Below, piece after piece: positions 1-5,529 of a stretch of DNA of 20,215 nt; positions within the stretch are counted from its first letter, which is position 1, and every line of letters starts with the position of its first letter. The notes beneath the pieces were generated by a model. It worked only from the letters and a program-made list of their open reading frames with translations, was not told the DNA's origin and searched no databases. The position numbers were made by a program, and so were the translations under genes. Location of the stretch: the NCBI GenBank assembly GCA_017411905.1, contig JAFQPB010000026.1, positions 1-20,215 of the forward strand, in the 5' to 3' direction. Source of the DNA: Oscillospiraceae bacterium (GTDB lineage: Bacteria > Bacillota_A > Clostridia > Oscillospirales > Oscillospiraceae).

Positions 1-1824
1 ACCCGTGCCACTGTAGCAAAGGAAAAAGGCTTGGAGCCTTTGGCACTCGCTCTTTTCGAGCAGGATGGCAGCGATCCTGCGACTTTAGCTGCCGATTACA
101 TTGACCCCGAAAAGGGCGTGGAAACCGTAGAAGATGCCCTCCAGGGCGCATCGGATATTGTGGCGGAAATGATCTCCGATGATGCGAATATTCGTAAAGC
201 CCTCCGGGAAAAAATGGAGCGCAACGCAGTGGTCACAGTCTGTGCCGATGACCCGGAAAAGGAAAGCGTATATACGATGTATTACGATTTTAAGACCCCG
301 GTCTCCCGGCTCCAAAACCACCAAATTCTCGCCATTAACCGGGGCGAAAAGGAAGGCTTCCTGAAGGTGACGGCTGCACTGCCCGGCTTGGAGGGACAGG
401 CGTTGGTCTGCCGGATGGCACTGAAGCCTACAATGCACATTTCTCAGTTTGTCCGATCTGCCGCAGAGGATGCCTTCAACCGGCTCATCGCCCCCAGCAT
501 CGAGCGGGAGCTTCGCAGTACGCTGACTGACCGGGCGGCAGAGTCTGCCATCGGTAACTTCGCTCTGAACCTGAAGCCCCTGCTGATGCAGCGCCCCGTC
601 AAGGGCTTTGTGACTATGGGTCTCGACCCCGGCTATAAAAACGGCTGTAAGGTGGCGGTGGTGGACCCCACAGGCCGGGTACTGGACACCGCTGTTGTCT
701 ACCCCACCTTTTCCAATATGAAGCGTGCAGAGGCCATCCGTGTGCTTACCGCAATGGCCAAAAAGCACGGTGTGCGCCACATTGCCATCGGCAACGGCAC
801 CGCCTCCCGGGAAACGGAATCGATGACCGTGGAAATGCTGCGCGGTCTTCCCGGTGTCAGCTATATGATCGTTAACGAAGCGGGCGCGTCTGTCTATTCT
901 GCCTCTAAGCTGGCGGCAGAGGAGTTCCCGGATTACGATGTGAATTTGCGTAGTGCCGTCTCTATCGCCCGCCGTCTCCAAGATCCCCTTGCCGAGCTTG
1001 TAAAGATCGACCCCAAGGCTATCGGTGTTGGCCAGTATCAGCACGATATGCCCGCCAAACGGCTGGACGAAGCCCTCGGCGGCGTGGTGGAGGACTGTGT
1101 TAACGCGGTCGGCGTTGATCTGAATACCGCCTCTGCAAGTCTGCTGCAAAAGGTCTCCGGCCTTAACGGTACGATCGCGAAGAACGTGGTCACTTATCGG
1201 GAAGAAAACGGCCCATTTACCGCCCGCAGCCAGCTAAAAAAAGTCCCAAAATTGGGACCCAAGGCTTACGAGCAGTGCGCAGGCTTCCTCCGTGTGCCGG
1301 AAAGCAAGGAAATTCTTGACAATACCGGTGTCCACCCCGAAAGCTACAAGGCGGCAGAAAGCCTGCTGCTCCTTTGCGGCTACGACAAAAAGGACGTGAA
1401 AAACGGGGATATTGGTGCATTATCTGCGCGTTATGAGGCCCTCGGAAAGGAGGAAGCCGCTGCCCGCTGCGGTGTGGGCGTGCCCACCTTAGACGATGTG
1501 GTTAAGGAGCTGCAAAAGCCCGGCCGCGACCCCCGTGACGAGCTGCCGCCTCCCGTGCTGCGTACCGATGTGTTGGAAATGAAGGACTTAAAGCCTGGTA
1601 TGGTGCTCACCGGCACGGTGCGGAACGTCATTGACTTCGGTGTATTCGTGGACATCGGTGTCCATCAGGACGGCCTTGTGCATATCTCCCAGGTAGCAAA
1701 GCAAAAGGTCGCCCATCCCTCTCAGGTAGTGCAGGTGGGTGATGTGGTAAAGGTTGCCGTCCTTGACGTGGACGAAAAGCGCAAGCGCATCAGCCTGACA
1801 ATGAAAAACATTCCCACCGAATAA
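1..1824 (+). CDS. tex: Tex-family S1 RNA-binding transcription accessory protein (5' truncated)
   Basis: The reading frame is already open at base 1 (it begins TRATVAKEKGLEP), so the start lies outside the window. About 607 codons remain of a family usually a little over 700 residues, so roughly 110 N-terminal residues are missing. What is visible matches Tex in order: the end of the helical N-terminal part, an RNase H-like/YqgF core (VTMGLDPGYKNG, about bases 610-650), helix-hairpin-helix repeats (VDLNTASASLL onward, about bases 1110-1300), and a C-terminal S1 domain (LKPGMVLTGTV to RISLTMK, about bases 1590-1805). Tex is a cytoplasmic nucleic-acid-binding protein linked to transcription; its exact role in Clostridia is unsettled. 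It ends in TAA and is followed within a few bases by a hairpin terminator. The ATG/TTG codons inside the frame near base 31 are not the true start. Confidence 0.95.
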   Translation, partial: TRATVAKEKGLEPLALALFEQDGSDPATLAADYIDPEKGVETVEDALQGASDIVAEMISDDANIRKALREKMERNAVVTVCADDPEKESVYTMYYDFKTPVSRLQNHQILAINRGEKEGFLKVTAALPGLEGQALVCRMALKPTMHISQFVRSAAEDAFNRLIAPSIERELRSTLTDRAAESAIGNFALNLKPLLMQRPVKGFVTMGLDPGYKNGCKVAVVDPTGRVLDTAVVYPTFSNMKRAEAIRVLTAMAKKHGVRHIAIGNGTASRETESMTVEMLRGLPGVSYMIVNEAGASVYSASKLAAEEFPDYDVNLRSAVSIARRLQDPLAELVKIDPKAIGVGQYQHDMPAKRLDEALGGVVEDCVNAVGVDLNTASASLLQKVSGLNGTIAKNVVTYREENGPFTARSQLKKVPKLGPKAYEQCAGFLRVPESKEILDNTGVHPESYKAAESLLLLCGYDKKDVKNGDIGALSARYEALGKEEAAARCGVGVPTLDDVVKELQKPGRDPRDELPPPVLRTDVLEMKDLKPGMVLTGTVRNVIDFGVFVDIGVHQDGLVHISQVAKQKVAHPSQVVQVGDVVKVAVLDVDEKRKRISLTMKNIPTE

Positions 1825-1828
1825 GAAA

Positions 1829-1856
1829 AACGGGTCTGCGGTGGCAGACCCGTTAT
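1829..1856 (+). terminator. Hairpin terminator of tex
   Basis: A perfect 11-bp stem, AACGGGTCTGC (1829-1839) against GCAGACCCGTT (1844-1854), with loop GGTG, begins five bases after the tex stop codon. The following tract is only weakly T-rich (ATATAA), so termination may be partial. A near-identical stem recurs at 5181-5206. Confidence 0.75.
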
Positions 1857-1884
1857 ATAAATACCGTAGCTGTCGAATTTTGGG

Positions 1885-1920
1885 GTTTACAGATGGAAAA
1901 GAAAGATTTATACTGTAAAC
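1885..1920 (+). promoter_or_regulatory. Promoter of the surface lipoprotein, framed by an inverted repeat
   Basis: TTTACA (1886-1891) and TATACT (1909-1914) are spaced by exactly 17 bp, a good vegetative sigma-A-type promoter about 35 bp before the ATG at 1948. The -35 and -10 boxes also lie in the two arms of a perfect 8-bp inverted repeat, GTTTACAG (1885-1892) and CTGTAAAC (1913-1920). That placement could be an operator, or coincidence. Confidence 0.65.
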
Positions 1921-1947
1921 ATAGTATTATAGTAGGGGAGAGACAAT

Positions 1948-4947
1948 ATGAAAAGGAAAATGAAGAACCACTTTCTGCGAAAGCTCATCCTTTGCGCTGT
2001 CCTGACGGCGGTGACGGTCTTTTTAAGTGCCTGCGGTTGCAGCGCAGCGGAAAACGACCTGATCACCCGCGGGGAATGGATCGCTCTGCTGGGAAGAAGC
2101 TTTGAACTGACCACCTATCAGCAGGAAACGCCCTATTATACCGATGTGCCTGCGGATCACGCGGTATTTTCCTATGTGCAGGCCGGATATGAATGGGAGA
2201 TCCTGCGCAGTGACGGCGCATTTGACCCCAACGAACCGGCGACACGGGGCTTTGTGGCACAGACGGCTATTCTTGCAGCCCTTGGCGACTACGATGCCTC
2301 TGTGCAGGAGCTGGATACGAATACACTCTTGCGTTTAGCCGTGGATTATGGAATCGTATCCTCCGGTAAGTCCGGGGATAAGATGACAGCTTCGGACTGC
2401 ACCCGAGCCATCGTCAGCGCAATTGAATGCCGCCTGAACTATGAGATGCCGGAATATGCCGACATCACCGTAAAAGACACGGTGGTGGATTACGGCGCAT
2501 CTGCGGAAGTCTCTGTGGAAAACGGCACTGTGGTTATGCCGAACGATATGGGTGCGGAAATTGAAGTGGGTACTGTTTTCATCGTTCCCGGTGAGCCCTA
2601 CGGAACGGCAGTCAAGGCCGCTTCTGTAAAGACCGTCAGCGGGCAGACGGTGATCGAGACCGTGACCCCGGAGATAGCGGAGGTTTTTGAAAACGTCTCC
2701 TTCAGCTTCACCGCCAGCCCTGAGCTGGAGGATATCCTGCCGCTCCAAAGCGGTATCACCATCACCCCCGCCGGAAGCGCAGGCGCGTCGCTCAGCGGCG
2801 GCTTCAGCACCAATTCCCCCTTCGTGACTCTCAGCACCGGTATGCGTGCAAGGGGCAAGAAGGATGCCATCAGCTTTGATGTGGATTTTAATATCGCAAA
2901 TGGAACGCTGAAGACCGACCCGGCCTATGCAGAGTATTCGCAAAACGCAGCGGACAGATTTGCCCAGCTCTTTGGAAGTGCCCTGTCTGACGAAGCCTTG
3001 GAAGCTCTGAAAAGCACCCAAACAGCCATCGGGCAGGACGGAAGTGCAGAAAAAATTCCCCGCTATACCGGCGGCTATGAAATTACCGGCAGTCTCTCCG
3101 TGAAAAACCTGTATGCAAAGGCAAGCTGTAAGGAAAACCTCAGTGCCTTTACCTGTGAGCTTCACTTCGAGGTGGAAAGCTCTCTGGAGATCAGAGGTGT
3201 TCTGGAGGGCGCGATCCCCATTTATGAAACGGTGATCGCAGGCCCCAACGGCATCTGCGTGAAGGTCATCTTCTCCATCTATGCGGATATGAACGGCGAA
3301 GCCGTCATCGGTGCGGAGATCGCCCATACCGCCAGCCTGTCCTACAGGAGCAAAAATTTCAAAACCGTGCAGGATACCGCGTTTACGCCCTCCGGTGCCC
3401 TTTGCGCGGGCTTCTCCTCCGGTGTGAAAGCCGAGGCCATCCCTACCGTTTGGGGTCTGCCGATGATCGATGTCTCCGCTAAGGTTGGCACCGATGTGGA
3501 TGTCAGTGCCCTCTACCGCCACGGCGGCAATATCCCGGTCATCTGCGTGGACGCAAACGCCTATAGTCCTGTTGTCAGTCTGGCAGTAGGGGAGAATGTA
3601 AAGACACTGGCAAATAAGATCGGTATTGTCGGTGACTTTACCCTTGTGGATAGAGCGGGCGCGCCCCTTACATCCGACTGCGAGACCCTGTGGCACTGGG
3701 AGATCACCGCCGAGAGCGCAAAGCTGGTAGAAAAATGTACATACGGCGGCATCGACCCCCAAGACCCCACTGACCCACCCACGGAACCCACGACAGAACC
3801 TCCCACAGAGCCAACCACCGAACCGCCCACAGAACCATTGTCACCCAGCGAGGGCTTATCTTATAAGGTATATGATAATTATTGCGTTGTTTCCGGTATC
3901 GGCACTTGTAAAGATACAGATATTGTCATACCCGATACCTACAACGGCCTTCCGATAACAGAGATTGATGGGTTTGCATTCCGCGGCAATGCTACACTTA
4001 AGAGCGTCGTTATTCCAGATAGTGTGACTAAAATCGGTCGTTGCGCGTTTCAGGAGTGTAGTAGTCTTGAGAGTATTACACTTCCGAATAGCATAACGAA
4101 TATTGAAGATAGCGCCTTCTCGTTTTGTGGTTTTAAGAATATCACGCTCCCGGACAACTTGACAAGTATTAGTAATGGTTTGTTCTATTATTGTACAAAC
4201 CTTACGAGCATCACCATTCCGAACAGTGTGACGAGCATTGGAGATAGTGCGTTCTCTGTCTGCACCGGCCTTAAGAGTATTGAAATCCCGTACGGTGTTA
4301 AAAATATTGAATATGGAGTATTTTCGTCATGTGCCAGCCTTACAAGTGTTACGATCCCCGATAGCGTAGCGAGTGTTGGAGGTTCTGCATTCAGCGGTTG
4401 TACCAGCCTTGTGAGCATCGAGCTTCCGGACAGCGTGAGGACGATTGGTGATGGAGCATTTAGCGGCTGCACAAATCTTGTGAGTATCATAATCCCGAAT
4501 AGCGTAACGAGCATTGCCGAGTGCACGTTTGCTGAGTGTACAAGTCTTGTGAGTATTGCAATCCCAGATAGGGTGACGAATATTGGCAACCGCGCATTTT
4601 TGAACTGCACAAGTCTTGTTAGTATAAAAATTCCGAGCAATGTAAAAACGATTGACTATTCGACATTTGAGGGTTGTACCGGTCTTAAGAGCATCGTGCT
4701 CCCGGAGAGTTTGGTAGGTATTGGACGGGAAGCATTTTTGAACTGCATAAGCCTTGACAGTATAAAAATTCCAAGAAATGTGAATAAGATCGATTATTCT
4801 GCATTTAGTGGTTGTACGAGTCTTTCCAGTATTACCTACGAAGGTACGGTAGAGCGATGGGACAGCATTTCACTTGCTTGGAATTGGAAAGATGGGGCGG
4901 CTATTAAAGAAGTCGTCTGCTCCAATGGTACGGTAAGTCTTTCATAA
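1948..4947 (+). CDS. SLH-like / BspA leucine-rich-repeat surface lipoprotein
   Basis: This 999-residue protein is probably anchored on the outer face of the membrane. The N-terminus has basic residues, a hydrophobic stretch and a lipobox L-S-A-C with the lipid-carrying Cys at residue 29. Residues about 38-175 resemble S-layer-homology repeats (ITRGEW, YTDVPADH, FDPNEPATRG). Residues about 175-600 are beta-rich with no recognised domain. A proline/threonine/glutamate linker with repeated PTEP units spans residues 603-631. Residues 675-962 form about 12.5 BspA-type leucine-rich repeats of 23 residues (pattern xxAFxxCTSLxSIxIPxSVTxIG). The tail (YEGTVERWDSI... VVCSNGT) is typical of BspA-like proteins. 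The ATG at 1948 is preceded by GGGGAG and a well-placed promoter. BspA repeats often act in adhesion; that role here is inference. A monocistronic unit is likely, with a terminator at 4965. Confidence 0.85.
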   Translation: MKRKMKNHFLRKLILCAVLTAVTVFLSACGCSAAENDLITRGEWIALLGRSFELTTYQQETPYYTDVPADHAVFSYVQAGYEWEILRSDGAFDPNEPATRGFVAQTAILAALGDYDASVQELDTNTLLRLAVDYGIVSSGKSGDKMTASDCTRAIVSAIECRLNYEMPEYADITVKDTVVDYGASAEVSVENGTVVMPNDMGAEIEVGTVFIVPGEPYGTAVKAASVKTVSGQTVIETVTPEIAEVFENVSFSFTASPELEDILPLQSGITITPAGSAGASLSGGFSTNSPFVTLSTGMRARGKKDAISFDVDFNIANGTLKTDPAYAEYSQNAADRFAQLFGSALSDEALEALKSTQTAIGQDGSAEKIPRYTGGYEITGSLSVKNLYAKASCKENLSAFTCELHFEVESSLEIRGVLEGAIPIYETVIAGPNGICVKVIFSIYADMNGEAVIGAEIAHTASLSYRSKNFKTVQDTAFTPSGALCAGFSSGVKAEAIPTVWGLPMIDVSAKVGTDVDVSALYRHGGNIPVICVDANAYSPVVSLAVGENVKTLANKIGIVGDFTLVDRAGAPLTSDCETLWHWEITAESAKLVEKCTYGGIDPQDPTDPPTEPTTEPPTEPTTEPPTEPLSPSEGLSYKVYDNYCVVSGIGTCKDTDIVIPDTYNGLPITEIDGFAFRGNATLKSVVIPDSVTKIGRCAFQECSSLESITLPNSITNIEDSAFSFCGFKNITLPDNLTSISNGLFYYCTNLTSITIPNSVTSIGDSAFSVCTGLKSIEIPYGVKNIEYGVFSSCASLTSVTIPDSVASVGGSAFSGCTSLVSIELPDSVRTIGDGAFSGCTNLVSIIIPNSVTSIAECTFAECTSLVSIAIPDRVTNIGNRAFLNCTSLVSIKIPSNVKTIDYSTFEGCTGLKSIVLPESLVGIGREAFLNCISLDSIKIPRNVNKIDYSAFSGCTSLSSITYEGTVERWDSISLAWNWKDGAAIKEVVCSNGTVSLS
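3970..4833 (+). repeat. Array of about 12.5 BspA-type LRR units inside the lipoprotein gene
   Basis: Twelve full 23-codon units (one is 22) and a partial last one repeat the pattern A-F-x-x-C-T-S-L-x-S-I-x-I-P-x-S-V-T-x-I-G. At DNA level the units are diverged, so they are not recent tandem duplications. The stretch is visibly more AT-rich and uses different codons from the N-terminal half, suggesting a separate origin of the domain. Confidence 0.85.
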
Positions 4948-4964
4948 TCCCAAACCATTTATTC

Positions 4965-4998
4965 GCCACCCGGAGTTTTCCTCTCCGGGTGGCTTTTC
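4965..4998 (+). terminator. Terminator of the surface lipoprotein gene
   Basis: A 10-bp perfect stem GCCACCCGGA (4965-4974) / TCCGGGTGGC (4984-4993) with a 9-base loop is followed by TTTTCTC. It starts 17 bases after the TAA stop. Confidence 0.85.
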
Positions 4999-5003
4999 TC
5001 GGC

Positions 5004-5126
5004 CCCAAAACCCTCCCCTTTGGGAAGGGTGGCCGAACAAAGCGAGGTCGGGTGAGGGTTTTGACCGCATCCGTCATTCGCTCGTCCCTCGCAAATGCCA
5101 CCTTCCCCAAAGGGGAAGGTTTGGTG
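5004..5126 (-). repeat. GC-rich palindromic dispersed repeat, copy 1
   Basis: About 120 bp with inverted ends: CCCTCCCCTTTGGGAAGGG near 5011-5029 and CCTTCCCCAAAGGGGAAGG at 5101-5119, each itself a short palindrome. Bases 5087-5119, read on the minus strand, are identical over 33 bases to 8257-8289. The interior also shares AATGACGGATG with copy 2. No open frame with a ribosome site lies inside it. It looks like a non-coding REP/MITE-like element. Confidence 0.7.
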
Positions 5127-5180
5127 CACCACCGTTCACTCCCTGTAGGTTCTGTTTCGGACTTCTTTGATACGCTGAAA

Positions 5181-5211
5181 AACGGGCCTGCCATCGCAGA
5201 CCCGTTTTTTT
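5181..5211. terminator. Bidirectional terminator hairpin (natural end of yfhO)
   Basis: AACGGGCCTGC (5181-5191) pairs with GCAGACCCGTT (5196-5206) apart from one C/A mismatch, loop CATC, then a run of T on the + strand; read on the minus strand it is also followed by T residues. It is almost the same hairpin as the one after tex. It most likely terminated the minus-strand yfhO gene before the element at 5244-5529 was inserted. Confidence 0.75.
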
Positions 5212-5243
5212 ATACATTTTCTTCCTTGCGGAATTTTTTATAG

Positions 5244-5529
5244 GGCTTAAGCCGAGGGGAGTCGAACACCGACAGCCCCACAGCAGTTCTTTTGTTTATA
5301 TTTTTCCTTATCTTCCTTGCCTTGCGTCAGCAAGGCTGTGTCATCTGCGCAAAAATCCAAAGCAAAATTCCTTGCTGTGGGGTGCTGCGCAGTTTTGAGC
5401 TAACAGCTTTTCGTCAAGACAAGTAAAATCACGAAGGGAATATCCGTCCGATATTTTCGAGGGATTTTCCGCAGTATTGGCGGAAAGCTGCAGCGCAAAA
5501 CCTATCGGGGTTCGACTCCCCTCGGCTTA
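5244..5529. mobile_element. MITE-like element with tRNA-3'-end-like terminal inverted repeats
   Basis: Left end 5248-5272 and right end 5505-5529 are inverted copies matching at 24 of 25 positions. Read outward, each end contains TTCGACTCCCCTCGGCTTA, which has the T-loop (TTCGACT) and acceptor-strand layout of a tRNA 3' end. GGCTTA occurs as a direct repeat at 5244-5249 and 5524-5529, consistent with a 6-bp target duplication, although it overlaps the palindrome. The interior has no plausible gene but is strongly folded: CCCCACAGCA (5276-5285) with TGCTGTGGGG (5373-5382), GCCTTGC/GCAAGGC (5319-5336), TTTCCGC/GCGGAAA (5466-5486). Its right end supplies the last codons and stop of yfhO. No transposase is encoded, so it would need help from elsewhere. 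It is not a recognised named family. Confidence 0.65.

Noticed and set aside
85..1149. 354-codon minus-strand open frame within tex
   Set aside because: Fully antisense to conserved Tex domains, with no start context or family resemblance.
2335..3762. 475-codon open frame on the minus strand inside the surface lipoprotein gene
   Set aside because: It is antisense to a well-supported gene, has Cys/His-rich low-quality composition, no domain and no ribosome site; a shadow of GC-rich codon use.
3970..4833. CRISPR-like or tandem DNA repeat array
   Set aside because: The periodicity is 23 codons in one open frame and the DNA units are diverged; it is a protein repeat (BspA LRR), not a CRISPR.
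4989..5243. 84-codon plus-strand and 96-codon minus-strand frames over the palindromic repeat
   Set aside because: They lie on the non-coding repeat and terminator, lack ribosome sites and give low-complexity translations.
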